A stretch of 64,000 bases of DNA. It comes from Pseudomonas viridiflava. GTDB lineage: Bacteria; Pseudomonadota; Gammaproteobacteria; Pseudomonadales; Pseudomonadaceae. Within the stretch, counting starts at the first letter, position 1. Every line of letters starts with the position of its first letter. Of this stretch, positions 35,797 through 42,476 are shown one piece after another. Position numbers and translations under genes: made by a program. The stretch covers positions 190,573-254,572 of the forward strand of contig NZ_LKEH01000027.1 of the NCBI RefSeq assembly GCF_001642795.1. The letters are read 5' to 3'. The notes beneath the pieces were generated by a model that did not search any database, was not told the origin of the DNA, and was given only the letters and a program-made list of their open reading frames with translations.

Positions 35797-36077
35797 CCAG
35801 CGAGTGCGGCTCGGGCCAGAACTTCTCGTAACCCGGCTGTTTCGCGGTTGATGTGGTCGCGCAGGGCAAAGTCGTTCAGATGCTGAAGGATCAGCGAGTG
35901 AGCTTGCTCCGGGGAAAGTATTAGCCTTGATTCAGCGGGGTGGGCAGTGAGACTTATATGACTGGCGTCAATACCGACCTGGATCGCGACAGTGCCGGCC
36001 AGCGAATAAGCTACGCGTTGCACCACACTGAGCGGGTAGGCTGCGCTATCGAGTTTCAGTGTGACTGGCCATGTCAT
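35778..36077 (-). CDS. hxsD: His-Xaa-Ser system protein HxsD
   Basis: ATG 36077, nine to ten bases after AAGGAG, gives 99 residues; an upstream start at 36167 is rejected because it crosses the promoter. The sequence MTWPVTLKLDSAAYPLSVVQRVAYSLAGTVAIQV is the family's strand-helix-strand start, and the C-terminal half is helical (AHSLILQHLNDFALRDHINRET). HxsD is a small uncharacterised member found only with HxsABC, perhaps a precursor-recognition or chaperone protein. It is the first gene of the operon. Confidence 0.85.
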   Translation of the reverse strand: MTWPVTLKLDSAAYPLSVVQRVAYSLAGTVAIQVGIDASHISLTAHPAESRLILSPEQAHSLILQHLNDFALRDHINRETAGLREVLARAALAGCGVSQ

Positions 36078-36130
36078 CGGAACCGCTCCTTCATATCCGT
36101 TGGGAACGTGTGGATTTTGCCGGTTGCCGA

Positions 36131-36174
36131 GGCATTTTGCCATTATAATTTTTACATTTGCGCGCATTTTGCCA
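36131..36174 (-). promoter_or_regulatory. hxs operon promoter flanked by repeated palindromes
   Basis: On the minus strand a perfect TATAAT (36147-36142) lies 65 bases before hxsD. The 11-mer GCATTTTGCCA occurs at 36132-36142 and again at 36164-36174, exactly 32 bases apart; within the first, GGCATTTTGCC is palindromic. The box pair brackets the -10 region, as expected of an operator bound by a dimeric repressor. No clear -35 is seen, so an activator may be needed. Confidence 0.55.
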
Positions 36175-36392
36175 GTGTGGTGGGTGGTGCGCTCAGTACG
36201 GCTCGCCCATTAATAAGGGGTAGAGCCGAGGGTTCAATCTCTCTCAATTCACCCATCCTCATCAATAGCCCGCTTGGCCTCAGACTGGGGGTATCCTTTT
36301 CAAACCATCCAAAGCCTGCCCTCAAATATGCCTCCAATGTAGCAATCCACTGGAAATGAACGGACATCCATGGCCTATGAAAAGCCAGAACT
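36175..36392. other. Region without a supported gene
   Basis: Between the hxs promoter and the LysR-end repeat I see no start signal with homology. A minus-strand open frame (36367-36152) is low-complexity and unrecognised. Base composition is more A+T-rich than the chromosome to the right, consistent with the edge of an acquired segment. Confidence 0.35.
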
Positions 36393-36451
36393 GGTCAGAT
36401 AAACAGCCTGCCAGACGACCCCTAAAGACTATCCGGATCCCCAAAAAACAT
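36393..36451. repeat. LysR-3'-end repeat, copy C (intact gene end)
   Basis: This is the parent copy: it spans the 3' flank and last ~10 codons of the LysR gene (minus strand, ...QMFFGDPDSL then TAG at 36424-36422). It matches copy A over 56 bases and copy B over the 25-base core. Confidence 0.6.
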
Positions 36452-37336
36452 CTGAATCCGCGACCGCAACCACCGCTCCCCCGGATCATTGTCCTGCGCC
36501 CCACGCCACGCCATGTGCAGTTCAAACGTACGCGTCTCGATAGGCAGCTCTTCAGCCCGCACACCACCGGCCGCAGTCAACACCTGCGCGGCATAATCCG
36601 GGACGGTGGCGATGATGTCGGTGCCGGTCAGCAGCGTGGCCAGGCCATTGAACTGCGGGACGGCGAGGACAACATGGCGTTTGCGGTCCAGTTGTTCCAG
36701 GTGCTCGTCGATGAACCCGCTCAGGTCGCCTGCGAAGGACACGAGGGCGTGGGGGCGGGCGCAGAAGTCGTCGAGGCTCAGTGGGCCGGGGATCGAGTCG
36801 GCGCGCAGCAGTTGCGGCTTGCTGCGGCGCAGGACCTTGCGCTTGGCGTTGGCGGGCAGGTCCTGGGTGTAGCTGACGCCGACCGAGATTTCGCCCGATG
36901 CCAGCAGGGGCGGCATCAGGATGTAATTGACCCGTCGGATGACCAGTACGATGCCCGGCGCTTCCGAGCGCAAGCGTTTGAGCAGGGTGGGCAGCAGGGC
37001 GAATTCGACGTCGTCGGACAGGCCGATTCGGAATACCGAGGTGCTGGTGGCCGGGTCGAACTCCGAAGCGCGGCTGACGGCTGTGGAGATGGAGTCCAGC
37101 GCTGGCGAGAGCAGGCCGAATATCTCGGTGGCGCGTGCGGTGGGCTCCATGCTGCGGCCGGTGCGTACGAACAGTGGATCGTCGAACAGCCCGCGCAGTC
37201 GTGACAGGGCGGCGCTGATAGCCGGTTGGCCGAGGAACAGTTTCTCCGCCGCGCGCGTCACGCTTCGTTCATGCATCAGTGTTTCAAAGACGATGAGCAG
37301 ATTGAGGTCGACGCGACGCAGGTCGTTGCGATTCAT
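36422..37336 (-). CDS. LysR family regulator
   Basis: The product has 304 residues from ATG 37336; upstream starts to 37417 are unlikely. The N-terminal wHTH is LRRVDLNLLIVFETLMHERSVTRAAEKLFLGQPAISAALSRLRGLFDDPLFVR. The C-terminal effector domain follows the periplasmic-binding-protein fold. It is close to the NodD/SyrM-like group with the DPLFVRTGRSMEPT linker. It is divergent from the quinone oxidoreductase at 37655 and is likely its regulator. Its 3' end appears to have been the target for element insertion. Confidence 0.88.
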   Translation of the reverse strand: MNRNDLRRVDLNLLIVFETLMHERSVTRAAEKLFLGQPAISAALSRLRGLFDDPLFVRTGRSMEPTARATEIFGLLSPALDSISTAVSRASEFDPATSTSVFRIGLSDDVEFALLPTLLKRLRSEAPGIVLVIRRVNYILMPPLLASGEISVGVSYTQDLPANAKRKVLRRSKPQLLRADSIPGPLSLDDFCARPHALVSFAGDLSGFIDEHLEQLDRKRHVVLAVPQFNGLATLLTGTDIIATVPDYAAQVLTAAGGVRAEELPIETRTFELHMAWRGAQDNDPGERWLRSRIQMFFGDPDSL

Positions 37337-37654
37337 ACGAAGGGTCTCGGGCCATGTGTCGAATGGAAGCGGGGGCAGGGTGCGATAGTACGAGCAAACG
37401 TCGATTTCACGAATCAAAAATTAACAGAAAGATCATTGACCTGCGTTAAATGCCCACATGGGTTGCAATGTTTCGTCGACATGCGAACAATGGCCGCCAT
37501 CTGCGAATCGCCGCACAAGCGTTGTCTGGCAAGCTGTGCAGCCTTTCAGGGACAATCGATGACAGGCATGTCGACTATTAATAGCCACTGATAGTGTTAC
37601 CGGCAATGCCCGGATAGAGTTTGTGGCATCAAGGTTTACGAGGCGAGGTTCTCA

Positions 37655-38677
37655 ATGTCCCGCATGATCCGTTTTAACCAGTTTGGCCCGGCCGAGGTGC
37701 TCAAGATCGAAGAGCACCCCGACGCGTTGCCTGCACCCGGTGAGGTGCAAGTGCGCGTCCAGGCGATCGGCGTCAGCTGGTATGACGTTCTCTGGCGACA
37801 AAATCTGGCTTCCACCCATGCCCGCTTACCGGCCGGTCTGGGTTACGAAATGGCCGGCGTGGTGACTGCGCTGGGCGAGGGTGTCGATGACCTGCGCGTT
37901 GGCGACAAGGTGGCCAGCTTCCCCGCAGCGGACGCCAACGAGCATCCGGTGTACGGTGAATCGATTGTGCTGCCGCGCAAGGCGCTGGTCCGTTACCCGG
38001 ATGTGTTGACGCCGGTTCAGGCCAGTGTGCATTACACGTCGTATCTGGTGGCTTACTTTGCCTATGTCGATCTGGCACGGGTCAAGGCGGGTCAGTACGT
38101 GCTGGTGACCGATGCAAGCCACTGCGCCGGACCTTCCTTCGTGCAGTTGGGCAAGGCGCTGGGGGTACGTGTCATCGCGGCGACCAAGACGGAAGATGCT
38201 CGCGATTACCTGCTGTCTCTAGGCGCCGAGAAGGTCGTTGTGACGGAAGAACAGGACCTGTTGATGGCGATCAACAAGTACACCGATAACCGCGGCGTCG
38301 ATGCGGTCTTCGATGGCCTGGGCGGTCCACAGATGTCGTTGATGGGTGATGTGCTGGCCCCGCGAGGCAGTCTGGTGCTCTACGGTCTGCAAGGTGGCAA
38401 CCAGACGCCGTTTCCGGCCTGCGCTGCCTTCCAGAAGAACATTCAGTTCTACGTTCACTGCCTGGGCAACTTCACCGGCAAGCCGGAGCTGGGCATTACT
38501 CAGGACGAGGAAGCGCTTAAGCGTGCGCTGCAGGACCTCAACCAACTGACCACCGACCGCGTGCTGGCTCCGTTGCAGACGCGCAGCTTCCCGTTCGAGC
38601 AGGTGGTTCAGGCGCACCGGTACATGGACACCTGTCCGATTGGTGGGCGTGCGGTGCTTGAGCTTGAGGCTGACTGA
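37655..38677 (+). CDS. Zinc-type alcohol dehydrogenase-like quinone oxidoreductase (MDR)
   Basis: The 340-residue medium-chain dehydrogenase/reductase begins MIRFNQFGPAEVLKIEEHP, the N-terminus of the quinone oxidoreductase/QOR group. It has the GYEMAGVV segment and a Rossmann fold with VTDASHCAGPSFVQLGKALGVRVIAATKTEDARD. The catalytic-zinc Cys/His/Cys set of alcohol dehydrogenases is absent, so it is a zinc-free NADPH reductase of enones or quinones. It is divergent from the LysR gene and ends at a strong terminator. Confidence 0.87.
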   Translation: MSRMIRFNQFGPAEVLKIEEHPDALPAPGEVQVRVQAIGVSWYDVLWRQNLASTHARLPAGLGYEMAGVVTALGEGVDDLRVGDKVASFPAADANEHPVYGESIVLPRKALVRYPDVLTPVQASVHYTSYLVAYFAYVDLARVKAGQYVLVTDASHCAGPSFVQLGKALGVRVIAATKTEDARDYLLSLGAEKVVVTEEQDLLMAINKYTDNRGVDAVFDGLGGPQMSLMGDVLAPRGSLVLYGLQGGNQTPFPACAAFQKNIQFYVHCLGNFTGKPELGITQDEEALKRALQDLNQLTTDRVLAPLQTRSFPFEQVVQAHRYMDTCPIGGRAVLELEAD

Positions 38678-38715
38678 GGTCTGCGAACGGCATAAGTCAG
38701 TGGTTGCACAGAACT

Positions 38716-38743
38716 AAAAGCCTTCCCGATGGAAGGCTTTTTT
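38716..38743 (+). terminator. Intrinsic terminator after the oxidoreductase
   Basis: The nine-base stem AAGCCTTCC/GGAAGGCTT with loop CGAT is followed by six T. It is preceded by A residues, so it could also work in reverse. Confidence 0.85.
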
Positions 38744-39282
38744 GTGTTCGCAAGAACATGATTTTCCCGCTGGCAACGACGAACAGTCATGTAGAGAGCG
38801 TTCCTTGTCTGCGAAATTATAAAGTAACGGCAGGACAGAAAATTAAGCGCAGGCATCGGTAATCTTCTGCACGTCGTCAAATAGTGTCGATGAGATTCAC
38901 TGATCTGAGTCAGGGTTATAGACATTCCGACTGGCGTATGAATGCAGAAGGACACCGGTCATGCAGCATGATCATTGTTGTTTAATCAGGCTTTCAGAAA
39001 GTCTGCGGTGTAATAAGTATTTCCTACGCGCTACACGTATTTGGCTGTGTGTGCCACAGGTGGGTCGTAGGCGCTCCACCCGTGTTTATTGGTCGAAACC
39101 TTGCCGGTTCAATGCGGTAGGGACGCTGCCTGTAAATGAATGAGCCGCGCTAATAATAAACACTTTGTTTAACGCCGCATGATTTGATCGTCAACTGCAC
39201 TCTTTTCCGCACATATCTGTGCCTTGTAATTGTTTCAAGGATACTGATAATAGTTGGGTAATTATTACTCAGGGAATGAGTC
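38744..39282. other. Intergenic stretch with a candidate promoter
   Basis: No gene is supported between the terminator and the small peptide. A TTGTAA-N16-GATAAT promoter-like pair (39224-39251) lies 31 bases before the peptide start. The stretch is A+T-rich relative to its surroundings; no repeat or RNA gene is seen. Confidence 0.4.
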
Positions 39283-39375
39283 ATGGTCGATTCCAGATGT
39301 GTTGGTCAGCCTGATGTTGAATACCGCGTGCGCGTGGTGCCTTGCCTTGATAAACAGGCAGGGGGAACACGATGA
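39283..39375 (+). CDS. 30-residue peptide coupled to the PP-loop gene
   Basis: ATG 39283, eight bases after AGGGA, opens a 30-codon frame (MVDSRCVGQPDVEYRVRVVP, then CLDKQAGGTR). Its TGA overlaps the ATG of the PP-loop enzyme (ATGA), and the enzyme's GGGGGA ribosome-binding site lies inside the peptide's codons. It has two cysteines (C6, C21) and a GG near the C-terminus. It may be a substrate peptide of the enzyme or only a leader coupling its translation. I recognise no homologue. Confidence 0.45.
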   Translation: MVDSRCVGQPDVEYRVRVVPCLDKQAGGTR

Positions 39376-40874
39376 GTGCGATTCACGAACAGGCAATGAA
39401 TTATGTATATCAGCAAGTGCTGCAACGCTTGTTGGGTTATTTCTCGCGGGCCGAGCGCACGGCGTTGCAACTGTTGATTCAGCGGTTGATTGTCGCAGCT
39501 GGCGGCATAGAACGAATTTCCACCTTCAAGGTGTTGGTTGCTTTTGGCGGTGGCAAAGACAGTGCCTACACCCTGGCATTTGTGAGAGCTGCACAGTTGA
39601 GCATCGCCTGCCGCGCGCCAGGGACGTTCAACCTGCGTGTAGCCAATCGGCGTCACGCAGGCATGACTCCGGCGGTCATGGACAATATCGACAGAAGCTA
39701 TGGCGCGCTGTTTCTCTACGATGATCCACGGGTCGAAATGCTGGTTTTCGATAACCAGTACGTCCAGCCCTTCGAGCCGGATCTGCCGTTTTCCAGCGCA
39801 GGTCGCGAACAGAACCGCTCCGATATGTTGCTGGCAGGCCATCTCTCGGCGGGCGATGCGCGCACTACGTTTTGCAACAGTTGCTACCTGGGGCTGGCCG
39901 AGTTTCTGGGCCGGGCGTCGTGCTGGGGCAAGGGTGTCGATGCGCTGGTCAGTGGCGATTCGAGAAAGGAACAGAAGCAGTACATCACCTGGATCATGCG
40001 TCTGGCGCAGGGCACGGGGCAGGGTGCCGGTCGCTGGAAAAACCAGAGCGCCAACACGGTGCTCAGAACGCTGGAGCATGTCGGCGAGGCGTTTTACCAA
40101 GAGTTGTATGGCGACGAAGAAGGGTTGAACCGGGTCGCTCGACCTTCTGGTTCTGCGTTCAGGCCGAGCGCGCCAGCGCTGATCGGTATAGCCGATCTGG
40201 TCAGTTGCAATGCCGACGAGCACTGGACGCTGCTCACAGAGTTTCTGGGCTTTCGATTCGACGACCTGTCGTTCAGCTTCAGCGAGTCCGATTGCGCCAA
40301 CCCATTATTGATGGCGCACATGCGAGGGCTCACCGCGCAGTTTCTGCAGGACCGCAGCTATGCCGCCGGAATCGCCGAATACCTGACGTTGGCAGGATCC
40401 CTGATGCGTGCCAAGCAGATGCCTGCCCGGCTCATCGAGCAGGCCTTGAATGCCTACGAGGGTCATGAACGCATCGAGGCGCGTCGTGACCTGGCCGCCA
40501 GTTTCGCTCAGGAAGGCTATGGCCTTAACGAAACGCAACTGATCTGCCTGTTGTTCTCTCCCTTTGTGAACGAAGGGCGCGGGCTGGAAGCTTTTCTGCG
40601 GCGCTGCCATCCCGGAATGCTGATTGCGCTACCGGACCTGCACAAGGTGTTATCGGGTGCCACAGCGCCTGATCAGGTGCTTCATTGGTTGATGGACATC
40701 AGCGGTCTCACGATCGAGGGACTGCGCAGCCTGTACACCCGGCAACGGGTGGATTTCAACGAGGATGACTCGATCATCGCCCGAATCCGTGCTGCCGACC
40801 CTGACAAGCGTCGGATCCTGACGATTGATCCGGCAACCGGTGAATCCGTGGTGCAGATCCTTTCCGGGCGTTAA
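39372..40874 (+). CDS. PP-loop ATP pyrophosphatase superfamily protein
   Basis: The 500-residue protein has a PP-loop, FGGGKDSAYTLAFVRAAQ at ~57-74, the variant SGGxDS motif that binds ATP and adenylates substrates before sulfur, nitrogen or amide transfer. A Cys pair in TTFCNSCYLGLAEFLG (~166-180) may hold a thiolate or metal. The C-terminal ~250 residues match no domain I know. Position directly after a 30-residue peptide with an overlapping start suggests peptide modification or thiolation; the regulator at 40968 follows. Function is not assigned. Confidence 0.65.
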   Translation: MSAIHEQAMNYVYQQVLQRLLGYFSRAERTALQLLIQRLIVAAGGIERISTFKVLVAFGGGKDSAYTLAFVRAAQLSIACRAPGTFNLRVANRRHAGMTPAVMDNIDRSYGALFLYDDPRVEMLVFDNQYVQPFEPDLPFSSAGREQNRSDMLLAGHLSAGDARTTFCNSCYLGLAEFLGRASCWGKGVDALVSGDSRKEQKQYITWIMRLAQGTGQGAGRWKNQSANTVLRTLEHVGEAFYQELYGDEEGLNRVARPSGSAFRPSAPALIGIADLVSCNADEHWTLLTEFLGFRFDDLSFSFSESDCANPLLMAHMRGLTAQFLQDRSYAAGIAEYLTLAGSLMRAKQMPARLIEQALNAYEGHERIEARRDLAASFAQEGYGLNETQLICLLFSPFVNEGRGLEAFLRRCHPGMLIALPDLHKVLSGATAPDQVLHWLMDISGLTIEGLRSLYTRQRVDFNEDDSIIARIRAADPDKRRILTIDPATGESVVQILSGR

Positions 40875-40967
40875 GCCTGCGTTGCGACCTGGACCTGTCG
40901 GCGTCGGCATCGGTCAGGTCGCGGCTGCCTGGAATCTCTTATTGGCTGAGCGCCAGGTAATTCTTCG

Positions 40968-42383
40968 ATGAAAAACAAAACGGATTTCGCCTATCAGGCG
41001 GTCTACCGCTATCTGCTGCGTCTGGTCAACGAGGCGCAGGCTACATCCCCCGTCAAACTGCCCTCACTGCGTCAATTGGCAAAGCGTCTCAAGGTGTCCA
41101 TCTCGACCGTGCAAAGTGCCTATTCGATGCTGGAAAAAGAGCGGCGCGTCTGCTCGGTGCCCAAGTCGGGTTATTACTCGGTCCCTGTCGACAGCGCCGA
41201 GAGCCACGCAGAAAGCGACAGTGACGGTTCGCTTCTTGACCTGTACTGCCGAAGCGCTCGCCGTCCGGGCTTGCATCTGCTGGGCAGTGACGAGCCGAGC
41301 GCAGTCAAGGAATCGGTCTGTCCGCTGTTACTCATGGAGCGGGAGCTGGCGCGGCTGTATCCGCGTCCCGATGGCCTGGGGTATCAGCCTTTTGGTGACC
41401 TTGAGTTGCGCGCAGCGCTGGCAGCCCGCTATACATGTGATGCCGGACACGTCTGGTACGCCGACAATGTCTATGTAGGGTCGGACCTGCCGGGCATGCT
41501 CAAGGCCGTGATTGAAACCCTCGAACTGCGTGGCGCTACGGTTCTGGTGGAGTCTCCGTGTCCGTGGACGTTGCTGCGGATGCTGCAGGCGTTCGACATC
41601 CGTGTCATCGAACTGCCGCTGGACGAGCACGCAGGCATTGATCTGACCAAGCTTGAGCAGGTGTTGCTGAGCGAACGAATCGGTCTGGCACTGCTGTCAT
41701 CGGTGCTCAATCCGGTCCGGGGCAGCATTCGTTCTGATGACAACACCCGGGCTGCAGCCTTGTTACTGAACCGCCACGAGATCCGGGTGCTGGAAAATGA
41801 CAGCCACGGCGAGCTGTTGTTTGCACATCAGGCCATCCGCCTGCGTGATCTGATCGAACCGCAACACCTGCTGATTCTGGGTTCCTTCGCCAAAACGCTG
41901 GGGCCGGAGGCGCCGTATGGCTATCTCTTGTGTCAGACACTGGAGCAGAGCTGGCAACGCTATTTTCTAATGCGTTCGTTTGAGCTGCCGCCGATTCGCC
42001 AGAAGGCAATCGCCAGGCTTTACACGAGTGGACGTCTGGACCGGTACCTGGATTCGCTGCGAAACTCACTGGTCGGGCGAATGCGGAATACGACCGAGCG
42101 GCTCGACCGCCATCTGGCACATGCGCTGCGATACGAAATCCCGGCAGGTGGCAGCGGAATCTGGGCTGAAAGCCTCCACACAGTGGACATGCGAAAGGTC
42201 TTCGCGTGCCTGCTGGAGCAACGCATTGTCATCAGTCCCGGCGAGTTGTTCAGCCTGGAAGGGCTGCATCGACAGCATCTGCGTATCAGCTATGCCGTGA
42301 ACGGGAGCGATGACTCCGAGCCTCTGTTCATCGCGCTGGGCGAGGTGTTCGAGCAGGCAAATGGCACTCAAGTGGCCAAGTGA
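40968..42383 (+). CDS. MocR/PdxR-type GntR regulator with aminotransferase fold
   Basis: The 471-residue protein has an N-terminal GntR wHTH (VNEAQATSPVKLPSLRQLAKRLKVSISTVQSAYSMLEKERRV, residues ~20-60). It is fused to a class I/II aminotransferase-like domain with the PLP lysine in ILGSFAKTLGPEAPYGYL. Such regulators use PLP or PLP-adducts as effectors. It follows the PP-loop gene by 93 bases in the same direction and is the best candidate to regulate it. The D and R residues that contact PLP are not verified. Confidence 0.8.
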   Translation: MKNKTDFAYQAVYRYLLRLVNEAQATSPVKLPSLRQLAKRLKVSISTVQSAYSMLEKERRVCSVPKSGYYSVPVDSAESHAESDSDGSLLDLYCRSARRPGLHLLGSDEPSAVKESVCPLLLMERELARLYPRPDGLGYQPFGDLELRAALAARYTCDAGHVWYADNVYVGSDLPGMLKAVIETLELRGATVLVESPCPWTLLRMLQAFDIRVIELPLDEHAGIDLTKLEQVLLSERIGLALLSSVLNPVRGSIRSDDNTRAAALLLNRHEIRVLENDSHGELLFAHQAIRLRDLIEPQHLLILGSFAKTLGPEAPYGYLLCQTLEQSWQRYFLMRSFELPPIRQKAIARLYTSGRLDRYLDSLRNSLVGRMRNTTERLDRHLAHALRYEIPAGGSGIWAESLHTVDMRKVFACLLEQRIVISPGELFSLEGLHRQHLRISYAVNGSDDSEPLFIALGEVFEQANGTQVAK

Positions 42384-42432
42384 TTGCCCGTCGATCCATT
42401 TGTGTTTGCCAGCGCTGCCTCGAGCCTGTTAA

Positions 42433-42448
42433 CTGGACGCCTGTCCAG
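42433..42448. promoter_or_regulatory. CTG-N10-CAG palindrome before the helicase gene (candidate LexA box)
   Basis: CTGGACGCCTGTCCAG is centred 37 bases upstream of the helicase start. The perfect ACTGGAC/GTCCAGT inverted repeat has a four-base spacer. CTG-N10-CAG is the LexA core pattern, and a DinG-type helicase gene in P. aeruginosa belongs to the LexA regulon. The inner bases are G+C-rich, unlike most LexA boxes. Confidence 0.4.
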
Positions 42449-42476
42449 TACTCATCATTAATGGCTTCTCCTCGCA

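Noticed and set aside
36356..37204. 282-codon open frame antisense to the LysR gene
   Set aside because: It is the shadow of a G+C-rich coding strand; the LysR frame has all family motifs and the antisense product has no recognisable features.
38961..39143. 60-codon frame between the oxidoreductase and the PP-loop unit
   Set aside because: It has no ribosome-binding site and unstructured, Cys/Arg-rich composition.
40884..40922. GCGACCTG / CAGGTCGC inverted repeat after the PP-loop gene as a terminator
   Set aside because: It has no T-run and a 23-base loop; too weak to call a terminator.
40968..42383. Calling the MocR gene an aminotransferase
   Set aside because: The N-terminal GntR helix-turn-helix fused to the PLP fold defines a regulator; an independent transaminase activity is not needed to explain it.
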